Shown here: positions 8,972 to 17,719 of the stretch, one piece after another | Layout: the number at the start of each line of letters is the position of its first letter | Position numbering within the stretch: the first letter of the stretch is position 1 | Assembly (NCBI GenBank): GCA_002304445.1 | Contig: NEVA01000006.1 | Coordinates: 88,638 to 152,637, forward strand | Direction of reading: 5' to 3' | Source of the DNA: Opitutia bacterium Tous-C4FEB | Lineage (GTDB): Bacteria > Verrucomicrobiota > Verrucomicrobiia > Opitutales > Opitutaceae | Length of the DNA: 64,000 bases | Position numbers and translations under genes: made by a program | The notes under the pieces: generated by a model | The model's database searches: none | The model's input: only the letters and a program-made list of their open reading frames with translations | What the model was told of the DNA's origin: nothing

Positions 8972-9111
8972 GACCCTGGAGATCGACTCCACCCCACGGC
9001 CGTTCGGGGGCTGAAAATTCAGCTCGGAATCTGACCGACCCAATTCCGTGCCTCGGCGCTTGCAGTCGTTGTCCCGCGGCCTTGATTCTCACTCTTCCCC
9101 ACTCCCGAAAA

Positions 9112-12100
9112 ATGCTATTTCCTCGTCACCGATTCTGGTCTGTCTGCGGACTGTTTGCTGTCAGCGCGACCTTGTTGATCTTTCAGGCCAGCGGCCGCTC
9201 CGGCACCGCTCCGAGCCAACCCGCCGCGAAAGCGGAAGCCAGCGCCCAGTCTCAAACCGTCGCCACCACCACCCCCGTGGCGAAACTCTCTTTCGGCACC
9301 CACATCCAGCCCATCATCTCCGAGCACTGTTACCATTGCCACGGTCCTGATGCCGGCACCCGCAAAGCCGATCTGCGCCTCGACCAAGCTGCCAGCGCCA
9401 CGCTCGACCGCGGCGGCTACTCCGCCATCAAACCTTTCAAGCCGGAGGAGAGCGAAATCATCGCCCGGATCGTTTCCACCGACGCGGAAGAAATGATGCC
9501 GCCGCCCGAGGCGCACAAACGTCTCTCGCCCGACGAGATCGCAAAACTCCGCCAGTGGATCAGCGAGGGCGCCGTTTACGAAAGCCACTGGGCCTTCGCC
9601 GTCCCCACCCGCCCCACCGTGCCGGCCATTCCGGTCGCTCAACTCTCAACGCTCAACTCTCAACCCTCCCCGAATCCCATCGACGCCTTCATCGCCGCAA
9701 AACTCGCCGGCACCGGCCTTACCCCTTCGCCCGAAGCGGACCGCACCACGCTCATCCGCCGCGTCACCTACGATCTCACCGGTCTCCCGCCTGCACCCGC
9801 CGAGGTCGCCGCGTTTATCGCCGATCTGAAACCCGGCGCTTACGAGCGCGTCGTCGACCGCCTCCTCACCAGCCCACGCTACGGTGAGCACCGCGCCCGC
9901 TACTGGCTCGACTACATGCGCTACGCCGACACCCACGGCATCCACTTCGACAATTTCCGCTCGATCTGGCCGTACCGCGACTACGTCATCCGCGCCTTCA
10001 ACGCCAACAAGCCCTTCGACCGTTTTGTGCGCGAGCAGCTCGCCGGCGACCTGCTCCCCGACCGCACGTTCGACTCGCTCACCGCCACCGGCTTCGTCCG
10101 CTCCAATCTCACCACCAACGAGGGCGGCACCGTGACGGAGGAAGTCTTCGTCAACCAGACCCGTGACCGCGTCGAGTCCTTCGGCGCGACTTTCCTCGGT
10201 CTCACCACCGGTTGCGCCGCCTGCCACGACCACAAATTCGACCCCACCTCCCAACACGACTTCTACGCCCTCGCCGCCTACTTGGGGAACACCTCTGAAA
10301 AACCCTGGGACTTCAACATCGCCGACCCCGCGCCGGTCTTGCGCCTGCCCAAACCCGAAAACGCCGCCACCGCCGAACTGCTCTTCACGCAACGCTCCGC
10401 GCTCATCACCCAGCTCGACGCCCGCCGCACCCGCGCCGTCGATCTCACCGCCTCATGGCTCGCCGCGGGTAACGCCCCGAAAGCCGTCCCCACCGACGGC
10501 TTGGAGATCCGCCTGAAATTCGACGAGGGCAAAGGCGACGTGGTCAAAAACTCCGCCCCGCTCGCAAAGGTCGAGTATTTCAAGGCCGACACCAATCCAC
10601 TGCTGTGGACCGAGACCAACTGGCTCTGGCCGGCGATGCGCATGGACATCAACACCCGCATTTCCCTCGGTGACCAAGGCGACGTCAGCGCCGACCAGGC
10701 GTTTTCCGCCGGCAGTTGGATCATGCTCCGGGATAAGCCCGGCGGCAACGCGATCACCCGGGGTGGCACGGGCAACGGCTCCCTCATCGCCCGCATGGGC
10801 GATTCCAAACGCCGCGGCGGCGCCGGCTGGGATATTGCCCAAGACGGTCGGCGGATCGTCGTCAGCCTCATGCCGGAACTGACCGAGGCCGAGCTCGCCG
10901 CGATCGCCGCCGCCGCGCCGAAACCCGCCACCCCGCCCGCAGCACCCGCCGCCGCCGTCGCGGCCAACGCCACTCCTCCCACCCCGGCCGCGCCGCCCAT
11001 CGCAGCGGCGCAGACCGTCGCCACTCCACCGGGCCGCGGCCTGCGCATCGCCACGCTCCCCGGCCTCATCAACCGCGATGAATGGGTCCACGTCTTTGTC
11101 ACCTACGACGGTTCCCGCAAAGCCTCCGGCCTCACCGTCTATCTCAACGGCAAACGCGCCGACACCGAAATCACCATCGACGCCCTCAGCGCCAGCGACT
11201 GCATCGAGACCGACGCCGAAATGCACGTCGGGCGCCGCGACGACTACAATCCGATGCGCGAAACCCGCTTCCAAGACCTGCGGTTTTACCGTCGGCTGTT
11301 AACGGCTCCCGAGGTCGCCCGTCTCCCCTTCGAGGACGTCGCCGCCGAGATCTTCGCTCGCCAGCCCGATCCGAAAAAGTGGACCACCGACGAACGCTTC
11401 GTCGTCGTCGACCGTTTTTATCTCGGCGAAAAGGACGCCGATGCGATCGCGCTGGCCTCGGCCGTTGCCTCTCACGACAAGGCCTTTGCCACGCTCACCA
11501 AAGACGGCACGCCGACCTTGATCGCCCTCGAGAAAGACACCCCGGCATTCTCCGATATTCTGAAACGGGGCGATTACTTTGCCCGCGGCGAACGCGTCGA
11601 GCCCGCCCCGCCCCACTTCCTCGCGCCTTTGCCCAAAGGCGCGCCCAACAATCGCCTCGGCCTCGCCGAGTGGTTGCTCGCACCCGACCAGCCGCTCATG
11701 GCCCGCGTCACCGTCAACCGCATGTGGCAGGAAGTCTTCGGCCACGGCATCGTCGAGAGCGCCGGCGACTTCGGCATCACCGGCGACCGCCCGTCACACC
11801 CCGAGTTGCTCGACTGGCTCGCCGTCGAATTCCGCGAGAGCGGTTGGGACGTTAAGAAACTCTACCGCCTGCTGGTCACCTCCGCCACCTACCGCCAGTC
11901 CGCCGTGGCCACACCCGAGAGCCTCGCAAAAGACCTCGGCAACAAATTCCTCGCCCGCGGCCCGCGCTTCCGCATGGACGCCGAGATGCTGCGCGACAGC
12001 GCCCTCGCCGCCTCCGGCCTGCTCGTCGAGAAAATCGGCGGCCCACCCGTGAAGCCTTATCAGCCGGCCGGTATTTGGGAAGAGGTCGCCATGCCCGAGT

Positions 12101-12594
12101 CCAACACCAAAACCTACGCCCAAGGCAAAGGCGAAGACCTCTACCGTCGCAGCGTCTACACCTTTTGGAAACGGGCCTCCGCCCCCGCGAGCTTGGAGAC
12201 CTTCGATGCGACCTCGCGCGAGGTCGCGTGCACCCGACGCGCCCGCACCAACACCCCGCTTCAGGCCTTCGTCACGATGAACGACCCGCAATGGCTCGAA
12301 GCCGCGCGCAAGCTCGCCGAGCGCGCCGTCAAGGCCGCGCCCAACGCCGAAGCGCGCATCGACTACATGGCGCGCCGCACCCTCGCCCGTCCGCTCGCCG
12401 CCCGTGAAACCGCCATCCTCCTCCGCAGCGCGGAGACCTTCCGCACCCGCTTTGCCGATCGGGGCGAGGAAGTCGCCGCCCTCCTCACCATCGGCGATTC
12501 CCCTGCCGATCCGACCCTCCCGCCCCTCGAACTCGCCCAATGGACGATGGTCGCCAGCCAGTTTCTCAACCTCGACGAGTTCCTCACCAAGTAA
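9112..12594 (+). CDS. PSD1 and planctomycete-type cytochrome c domain protein (DUF1549/DUF1553)
   Basis: 1160 residues from ATG 9112; the frame is open from 9082 but homology and the signal peptide begin at 9112. Order of parts: N-terminal signal anchor (about 1-30), a planctomycete cytochrome domain with the haem-binding CYHCH at Cys73-Cys76-His77, DUF1549 from about residue 190 (FIAAKLAGTGLTPSPEADR, DLTGLPP), an inserted LamG/concanavalin-like domain (about 463-730, with WVHVFVTYDG), and DUF1553 from about 840 (NRLGLAEWLL, VTVNRMWQEVFG, RTNTPLQAFVTMNDP). A second CxxCH (CAACHDH) lies inside DUF1549. An Ala/Pro-rich linker at about 600-640 interrupts the LamG part. Such proteins are typical of Planctomycetota and Verrucomicrobiota, are exported, and pair with DUF1501 proteins; their biochemistry is unproven, with a role in polymer catabolism often proposed. 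Confidence 0.93.
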   Translation: MLFPRHRFWSVCGLFAVSATLLIFQASGRSGTAPSQPAAKAEASAQSQTVATTTPVAKLSFGTHIQPIISEHCYHCHGPDAGTRKADLRLDQAASATLDRGGYSAIKPFKPEESEIIARIVSTDAEEMMPPPEAHKRLSPDEIAKLRQWISEGAVYESHWAFAVPTRPTVPAIPVAQLSTLNSQPSPNPIDAFIAAKLAGTGLTPSPEADRTTLIRRVTYDLTGLPPAPAEVAAFIADLKPGAYERVVDRLLTSPRYGEHRARYWLDYMRYADTHGIHFDNFRSIWPYRDYVIRAFNANKPFDRFVREQLAGDLLPDRTFDSLTATGFVRSNLTTNEGGTVTEEVFVNQTRDRVESFGATFLGLTTGCAACHDHKFDPTSQHDFYALAAYLGNTSEKPWDFNIADPAPVLRLPKPENAATAELLFTQRSALITQLDARRTRAVDLTASWLAAGNAPKAVPTDGLEIRLKFDEGKGDVVKNSAPLAKVEYFKADTNPLLWTETNWLWPAMRMDINTRISLGDQGDVSADQAFSAGSWIMLRDKPGGNAITRGGTGNGSLIARMGDSKRRGGAGWDIAQDGRRIVVSLMPELTEAELAAIAAAAPKPATPPAAPAAAVAANATPPTPAAPPIAAAQTVATPPGRGLRIATLPGLINRDEWVHVFVTYDGSRKASGLTVYLNGKRADTEITIDALSASDCIETDAEMHVGRRDDYNPMRETRFQDLRFYRRLLTAPEVARLPFEDVAAEIFARQPDPKKWTTDERFVVVDRFYLGEKDADAIALASAVASHDKAFATLTKDGTPTLIALEKDTPAFSDILKRGDYFARGERVEPAPPHFLAPLPKGAPNNRLGLAEWLLAPDQPLMARVTVNRMWQEVFGHGIVESAGDFGITGDRPSHPELLDWLAVEFRESGWDVKKLYRLLVTSATYRQSAVATPESLAKDLGNKFLARGPRFRMDAEMLRDSALAASGLLVEKIGGPPVKPYQPAGIWEEVAMPESNTKTYAQGKGEDLYRRSVYTFWKRASAPASLETFDATSREVACTRRARTNTPLQAFVTMNDPQWLEAARKLAERAVKAAPNAEARIDYMARRTLARPLAARETAILLRSAETFRTRFADRGEEVAALLTIGDSPADPTLPPLELAQWTMVASQFLNLDEFLTK

Positions 12595-12604
12595 CGCGCT
12601 CCCC

Positions 12605-14155
12605 ATGAATCCTCACGCCCATCACTCCGCCGCCGACCACGATCTCTGCTCCGACCACGGCGGCGAACACCCAACCGTGCTCGATTTGCCCCACGTGCCC
12701 CTCGGCCTGAAACGCGAGTGGCTCGACCTCGAAACACGACGGCACTTCCTCGGCAAAGGCGTCAAAGCCCTCGGCTGGGCCGGCCTCGCCACTCTGCTTG
12801 CCAAAGCCACGCCCGATCTCGCGGCCAAGGCCGCCCTCCAAGGCGTCCGCACCCACTTCGCTCCAAAGGCGAAACGCGCGATCTATCTCTTCATGGCCGG
12901 CGCGCCCTCCCAATTCGAGACGTGGGACTACAAGCCCGCCTTGCCCGGTCTCTTCAACAGCGACCTGCCCGAGTCGGTGCGCGGTGGCCAGACGCTCACC
13001 GGCATGACCGCCAGCCAGACCCGTTTCCCGATCGCGCCGAGCTTTGCCAAATTCAGCCAACACGGAAAATCCGGCACGTGGGTCTCCGATCTCCTGCCGC
13101 ACACTGCCAAACTCGTGGACGACATCTGTCTGATCAAGTCGCTCCACACCGATGCGATCAATCACGAGCCCGCCATCCTCCAGCTCACCACCGGCAACAT
13201 GTTTCCCGGCCGCCCTTCGATCGGCTCGTGGCTTTCCTACGGCCTCGGCGCCGCCAACGAAGAACTTCCGACCTTCGTCGTGATGACTTCGAAGATGCCC
13301 CACCGCACCAACGTGCAGGCACTTTCCAACCGGCTCTGGTCGTCCGGTTTCCTCTCCCCCGAACACACCGCCGTCACCCTCCGCGCCGGCGCCGATCCCG
13401 TCCTCTACATCAACAACCCGAAGGGCATCCAAAGCGATGTCCGCCGGGCCATGATCGACGGCGTCAACGACCTGAACCGCCACCTGTTTGAGAGCGTCGG
13501 CGATCCCGAGATCAACGCCCGCATTTCCCAATACGAGATGGCGTTCAAGATGCAGACTTCGGTGCCCGAACTCGCCGATTTCTCGAAGGAACCGCAGTCC
13601 ACCTGGGACCTTTACGGCGAGAAAGCCAAGGAGCCCGGCACCTTCGCCTACAACTGTCTCATGGCCCGCCGCCTCGCCGAGCGCGGCGTGCTCTTCAGCC
13701 AGATTTTCCTCCGCAGTTGGGACCAGCACAGCAATCTGCCGAGAAACATCGGCCTCATGTGCGAAGACTCCGACCGGCCGACCGCCGCGCTTCTCACCGA
13801 TCTCAAACAACGGGGTCTCCTCGACGACACCCTCGTGATCTGGGGCGGGGAATTCGGCCGCACCGTTTACTCCCAAGGCACCCTCAGCGGCACCAACTAC
13901 GGCCGCGACCATCACCCGCGTTGCTTCAGCATGTGGATGGCGGGCGGCGGCGTGAAACCCGGCATCTCCTACGGCGAGACCGACGATTTTTCCTACAACA
14001 TCACGAAGAACCCGATCCACATCCGCGATCTTCACGCGACGATCCTCAATCAGTTCGGTCTCAGCCACGAACGCCTCACCTTTAAATTCCAAGGCCTCGA
14101 CCAACGTCTCACCGGCGTCAATCCGGCGAAAGTCATCAAGGAACTCCTCGCCTGA
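12605..14155 (+). CDS. DUF1501 (sulfatase-like) protein
   Basis: 516 residues from ATG 12605, ten bases after the preceding stop, so almost certainly cotranscribed. A twin-arginine-like segment ETRRHFLGKGVKALGWAGL lies at about residues 42-60 behind a His-rich N-terminus, consistent with Tat export, though the signal sits further in than usual. The body has the DUF1501 strings RAIYLFMAGAPSQFETWDYK, SWLSYGLGAANEELPTFVV, RSWDQHSNL, DTLVIWGGEFGRT and GRDHHPRCFSMWMAGGGVK, a set related to the alkaline-phosphatase/sulfatase fold. DUF1501 genes nearly always follow PSD1 cytochrome genes; the enzyme activity is not established. Confidence 0.93.
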   Translation: MNPHAHHSAADHDLCSDHGGEHPTVLDLPHVPLGLKREWLDLETRRHFLGKGVKALGWAGLATLLAKATPDLAAKAALQGVRTHFAPKAKRAIYLFMAGAPSQFETWDYKPALPGLFNSDLPESVRGGQTLTGMTASQTRFPIAPSFAKFSQHGKSGTWVSDLLPHTAKLVDDICLIKSLHTDAINHEPAILQLTTGNMFPGRPSIGSWLSYGLGAANEELPTFVVMTSKMPHRTNVQALSNRLWSSGFLSPEHTAVTLRAGADPVLYINNPKGIQSDVRRAMIDGVNDLNRHLFESVGDPEINARISQYEMAFKMQTSVPELADFSKEPQSTWDLYGEKAKEPGTFAYNCLMARRLAERGVLFSQIFLRSWDQHSNLPRNIGLMCEDSDRPTAALLTDLKQRGLLDDTLVIWGGEFGRTVYSQGTLSGTNYGRDHHPRCFSMWMAGGGVKPGISYGETDDFSYNITKNPIHIRDLHATILNQFGLSHERLTFKFQGLDQRLTGVNPAKVIKELLA

Positions 14156-14210
14156 TACTTTCCCATCGATCAACTTTCATTCTTTGCCTTCACCCTTCAT
14201 CCGTCCCCCT

Positions 14211-15263
14211 ATGCAAACTCGCCGCTCATTCCTCACCCAAATCGCCGCCACCGCCGCTGTCACCTCAGTCTCCGCTCCCTTTATCCGCGCCCAGACGAAG
14301 ACCGGCTCGGCTTCCCTGATCACCGGCACCGGCGCGCACACTTACGAGGTGATCCACGACTGGTTACCCGAGCCACAGGGCCTCGTCTGGGGCGACACCC
14401 ACGGTCTGGCCCAGGACAGCCAGGGCCTCATCTACGTCGCCCACACCGTCAACACCACGTCGATGCGCCCCGAGTCCGTCATCGTTTACGATGCCAAGGG
14501 CAAATTCGTCCGCGCCTTCGGTGAAGAATTCCGCAGCGGCGCCCACGGCCTCGGCGTCCGCAAAGAGGGCAGCAACGAGTTCCTCTATCACTGTGACACC
14601 GCCCGCTGCAAAGTCGTGAAGACCACGCTCACCGGCGAGGTCGTTTGGACCGCCGGCTACCCGACGGCCAATCCCGCCTACAACGCCAAGCCCGTCCGCT
14701 TCATTCCCACCAACGTCGCCTTCGCCCCCAACGGCGAAGTCTTCATCGGCGACGGCTACGGCTCCAGCCGGATGCTGCGCTACTCCATCGACGGGAAATT
14801 CATCAACGAAGTTTCGAAGCCCGGCAAAGGCGACCAGGAGCTCAGCGGACCCCACGGCCAATATGTCGACTCGCGCGGCAAAGAGCCCGTGCTCGTCATC
14901 GCCGACCGCACCAACCGCCGCCTTCAAACCTATACCCTCGCCGGCCAACACCTCCGCACCATCAAGGACGACACCAAGCTCCGCGAACCGTGCCACTTCG
15001 ACGTGCGCGGCGACCTCATGGTGTGCCCCGACCTCGACAGCCAAGTCTGCTTGCTCGACAAAGACTACAAAGTCATCGCCCAGCTCGGCGACGGCATCGA
15101 GGAAAACGGCAAACGGGGCTCCCGCCGCGGCCAGTCGCGCGCCGAGTTTACTCCCGGCAAATTCATCACCCCCCACGGCGCGATCTTCCTCAACAACGGC
15201 GACATCCTCGTCGCCGAATGGCTCCCCATCGGCCGCATCACGCTCTTGCGCAAAATCGCCTGA
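14211..15263 (+). CDS. Tat-exported NHL/six-bladed beta-propeller protein
   Basis: 350 residues from ATG 14211. The N-terminus MQTRRSFLTQIAATAAV is a Tat signal (RRSFL), with likely cleavage near SAPFIRAQ. The rest consists of NHL-like propeller repeats: GDTHGLAQDSQGLIYVAHT, DAKGKFVRAFGEEF, FAPNGEVFIGDGYGSSRML, YSIDGKFINEVSKPG and HGAIFLNNGDILVAEW. It may bind or process a sugar or polymer outside the cytoplasm, as related peptidyl-alpha-hydroxyglycine lyase-like propellers do, but no catalytic residue can be assigned. It lies 55 bases after the DUF1501 gene in the same direction, so it probably belongs to that operon. Confidence 0.85.
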   Translation: MQTRRSFLTQIAATAAVTSVSAPFIRAQTKTGSASLITGTGAHTYEVIHDWLPEPQGLVWGDTHGLAQDSQGLIYVAHTVNTTSMRPESVIVYDAKGKFVRAFGEEFRSGAHGLGVRKEGSNEFLYHCDTARCKVVKTTLTGEVVWTAGYPTANPAYNAKPVRFIPTNVAFAPNGEVFIGDGYGSSRMLRYSIDGKFINEVSKPGKGDQELSGPHGQYVDSRGKEPVLVIADRTNRRLQTYTLAGQHLRTIKDDTKLREPCHFDVRGDLMVCPDLDSQVCLLDKDYKVIAQLGDGIEENGKRGSRRGQSRAEFTPGKFITPHGAIFLNNGDILVAEWLPIGRITLLRKIA

Positions 15264-15274
15264 GTCAGCCGGGG

Positions 15275-15293
15275 CACGGGCACCTCGCCCGTG
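15275..15293. repeat. CACGGGC hairpin element (REP-like)
   Basis: CACGGGC (15275-15281), loop ACCTC, GCCCGTG (15287-15293), beginning 12 bases after the stop of the propeller gene. The stem matches the in-frame palindrome at 19530-19548 inside another gene, so both likely belong to one dispersed family. Confidence 0.6.
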
Positions 15294-15568
15294 ATATTTT
15301 TCGCGGACTCCGCTCCCGCCGAAGGTCAAGTCCACGGCGCGGGAAATCCATCGAATTGCTTTCGCCGTTTGCGCCGAAGGTCAGCCAACCGCGCATCCGG
15401 CGGGAGCACTCGGAGGCAGTTCAACTCGCCGCCGTGGCGCGGCTCTTCAATCAGACTGACGCCACCGACAGCATTTGCTTTATCGAACCCGGTAAGCTGC
15501 TGGTCCGGTTGGAACCACCCGGCGCTGAACGCACCGCACTCCATCAAATCAAAGCCCGCGATCGCCTA

Positions 15569-15699
15569 ATACCAACGTCCCTTGATCAACAGACGGTCAT
15601 TGCGAGAAGCGCCGCGAAGAAGCAATCCAGCTGGATTGCCACGGCGCGCTTCGAGCACCTCGCAATTACAAACGTCTGGAAATTAAGGGACGTTGGTAT
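15569..15699. mobile_element. 131-bp nested palindrome, MITE-like
   Basis: Perfect 15-bp terminal inverted repeats ATACCAACGTCCCTT (15569-15583) and AAGGGACGTTGGTAT (15685-15699) enclose a second inverted pair ATTGCGAG (15599-15606)/CTCGCAAT (15659-15666), which encloses a perfect 16-bp palindrome CAATCCAGCTGGATTG (15623-15638). All three are centred within about 4 bases of 15632. There is no coding frame of note. The structure fits a non-autonomous palindromic element (MITE or BIME); no matching transposase is in the window. Confidence 0.75.
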
Positions 15700-15833
15700 C
15701 AGCGAGATGGCGCTCGACCGACACGGCCCAAGCCCTCTGCGATCTTGCGGGGATTGAGTCTTCCACGCGCCCGACTCCCAACCATCGTCTGGTCGCCGCC
15801 AACCGGTGACCCAACGGGCGCAGCACGCTCGAG

Positions 15834-16301
15834 CTACTTTTTTACCTCGGGCTTGGCCGGCGAGAAAGTACCCTCCTCGGCCGCGTGCACGAAGCCCTCC
15901 GTCACGCTCTTCAATTCCTCCCAGCGGGCCCGGATTTTTTTGGCCTCGTCCTTGGTGATCACGCTATCCGACGAGGAAATCGCGATCGTCGCCAACATAT
16001 CCGCAAATTCCTGCACAATCCCGTTCGTCAACGGAACCAAGGATTGGTTGGGCGGCAAATTTTCCGGATTTCGGATGTAAAAACCTCCCGCCTGCTCGGC
16101 CACCCACTGGGCGATTCGCACATCCTTCGTGCTCCGGATCAGCTGCCCCACGCGGTCCAACGGATTGTTTGCGCCCGCCGTATCCCCCTCGGGCAATTCA
16201 GCCCATTTGTAGATCAGTGAAAGCGAAAGCTGCAAATCCGACGCAATCTGCTTCGCGCTGGTTTTCTTCAAAACTTCCCGGATGACTTCATGCGATTCCA
16301 T
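15834..16301 (-). CDS. Phage CII-like helix-turn-helix regulator
   Basis: 155 residues. The N-terminal part MESHEVIREVLKKTSAKQIA, then SDLQLSLSLIYKWAE, forms a helix-turn-helix resembling phage regulatory CII (CP76) proteins; the string NNPLDRVGQLIRSTKD and the segment WVAEQAGGFYIRNPE match that family. The C-terminal half is helical with the charged stretch DEAKKIRARWEELKSVTEGF. Chromosomal homologues are common in Verrucomicrobiota without any prophage nearby, and no other phage gene is seen here. The role is unknown; DNA binding is inferred. Confidence 0.7.
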   Translation of the reverse strand: MESHEVIREVLKKTSAKQIASDLQLSLSLIYKWAELPEGDTAGANNPLDRVGQLIRSTKDVRIAQWVAEQAGGFYIRNPENLPPNQSLVPLTNGIVQEFADMLATIAISSSDSVITKDEAKKIRARWEELKSVTEGFVHAAEEGTFSPAKPEVKK

Positions 16302-16435
16302 TCGGTAAATTATGAGAGGCGTTTTCGACTGATGGCAATCCCACGCATCGGCCCGTGTTCGGCGTCTGGAATTCGCTTTTGTGCGTGCCAGCCCCCGATC
16401 TCTTCTGCCACACCTTCGGGCTTTCCCTTTTAATA

Positions 16436-17617
16436 ATGAACATCCACGAGTATCAGGCCAAAGCCCTCTTTGAAAAATTCGGTGTCGCTGTCCCCAAGGG
16501 CACCACCGCCACCACCCCCGAGGGATTCATCACCGCGCTCGCAGCGCTGCCCGAAGGCCCGACCATGGTGAAATCCCAGATCCACGCCGGCGGCCGCGGC
16601 AAAGGCACTTTTACCAACGGCTACAAGGGCGGCGTCAAGTTCTGCAAGACCAAGGCCGACGCCCTCGACATCGCGGGAAAGATGCTCGGCAACACCCTCG
16701 TCACCGCGCAAACCGGCCCCGCCGGCCGCAAGGTCCAGACCATCTACTTCACCGTCGCGAGCGACATTAAGAAGGAATACTACCTCGCCATCCTCCTCGA
16801 CCGCGCGTCCTCCAAGCCCGTGATCGTTGCCTCCACCGAGGGCGGCATGGACATCGAGACCGTCGCCCACGACACCCCCGAAAAACTCTTCAAGGTGCTC
16901 GTCGATCCCGCTTACGGCCTCGCCGATTTCCAAGTCCGCGACCTCATTACCCGCCTCGGCCTCGCCGGCGCCGAAGCCAAAAACGCCGCCAAACTCATCC
17001 GCAATCTCTACACGATGTTCTGGGAGACCGACGCCGCGATGCTCGAGGTCAACCCCCTCATCACCACCCCGACCGGCGACGTCCTCGCCCTCGACGCCAA
17101 GGTCTCCTTCGACTCCAACGCCCTTTACCGTCACCCCGAGATCGTCGCTCTCCGTGACCTCAACGAGGAAGATTCCAAGGAAATCGAAGCCTCCAAGTTC
17201 TCGCTCAGCTACATCGCCCTCGACGGTAACATCGCCTGCCTCGTCAACGGCGCCGGCCTCGCGATGAGCACGATGGACATCATCCAGCACTTCGGCGGCA
17301 CTCCCGCCAACTTCCTCGATGTCGGCGGCGGCGCCTCCAAGGACCAAGTCATCGCCGCCTTCAAGATCATCCTCGGTGATCCCAACGTGAAGGGTATCCT
17401 CGTTAACATTTTCGGCGGTATCATGGACTGCAACGTGATCGCCACCGGCATCGTCGAAGCCGTGAAGGAAGTCGGCCTCAAGCTCCCACTCGTCGTCCGC
17501 CTCGAAGGCAACAACGTCGCCGCCGGCAAAGCCACCCTCGCCGCCTCCGGCCTCGCCCTCGTCTCCGGTGACACCATGGCCGACGCCGCCCAGAAAATCG
17601 TGAAGCTCGTCGCGTAA
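16436..17617 (+). CDS. sucC: Succinyl-CoA synthetase beta subunit (ADP/GDP-forming)
   Basis: 393 residues from ATG 16436; an open extension upstream to 16355 has no homology. MNIHEYQAKALFEKFGV is the canonical N-terminus. ATP-grasp nucleotide-binding residues occur around KSQIHAGGRGKG, with EVNPLI supplying the metal ligands, and the CoA-ligase domain has FLDVGGGASKDQV and KGILVNIFGGIMDCNVIA. With SucD it converts succinyl-CoA, nucleoside diphosphate and phosphate to succinate and the triphosphate in the TCA cycle. sucD follows 102 bases downstream across a large inverted repeat. Confidence 0.97.
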   Translation: MNIHEYQAKALFEKFGVAVPKGTTATTPEGFITALAALPEGPTMVKSQIHAGGRGKGTFTNGYKGGVKFCKTKADALDIAGKMLGNTLVTAQTGPAGRKVQTIYFTVASDIKKEYYLAILLDRASSKPVIVASTEGGMDIETVAHDTPEKLFKVLVDPAYGLADFQVRDLITRLGLAGAEAKNAAKLIRNLYTMFWETDAAMLEVNPLITTPTGDVLALDAKVSFDSNALYRHPEIVALRDLNEEDSKEIEASKFSLSYIALDGNIACLVNGAGLAMSTMDIIQHFGGTPANFLDVGGGASKDQVIAAFKIILGDPNVKGILVNIFGGIMDCNVIATGIVEAVKEVGLKLPLVVRLEGNNVAAGKATLAASGLALVSGDTMADAAQKIVKLVA

Positions 17618-17622
17618 AGCAC

Positions 17623-17704
17623 ACCCGCGAATCAACCGAATCCACGCGAATAACTTCCCCTCATCTCCCGCTTGAATTCGCGCCTATTCGCGTGATTCGC
17701 GGGT
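17623..17704. repeat. Long inverted repeat with 9-nt phase between sucC and sucD
   Basis: ACCCGCGAATCA (17623-17634) pairs with TGATTCGCGGGT (17693-17704), and ACGCGAATA (17644-17652) pairs with TATTCGCGT (17685-17693), giving a stem of about 20 bp with one 9-nt bulge. The right arm is built of 9-mers in phase, ATTCGCGTG and ATTCGCGGG, preceded by ATTCGCGCCT. It occupies most of the sucC-sucD spacer, where it could form an mRNA hairpin. Confidence 0.75.
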
Positions 17705-17719
17705 CAAAAAACTTCTCTC

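Larger units (their letters stand above)
15264..15833. other. 570-base gap without a confident gene
   Basis: It holds, in order, a CACGGGC/GCCCGTG hairpin (15275-15293), a stretch (about 15350-15565) that reads in one plus-strand frame as a plausible protein fragment (REHSEAVQLAAVARLFN, CFIEPGKLLVRLEPPG, ERTALHQIKARDRL) without start or homology I can name, a 131-bp nested palindrome (15569-15699), and about 130 bases in which I see nothing. The fragment ends right at the palindrome, so it could be a gene relic. Confidence 0.5.

Noticed and set aside
12584..14173. 529-codon minus-strand frame over DUF1501
   Set aside because: Shadow of the plus-strand DUF1501 gene, composition rich in G, E, V and A without domain.
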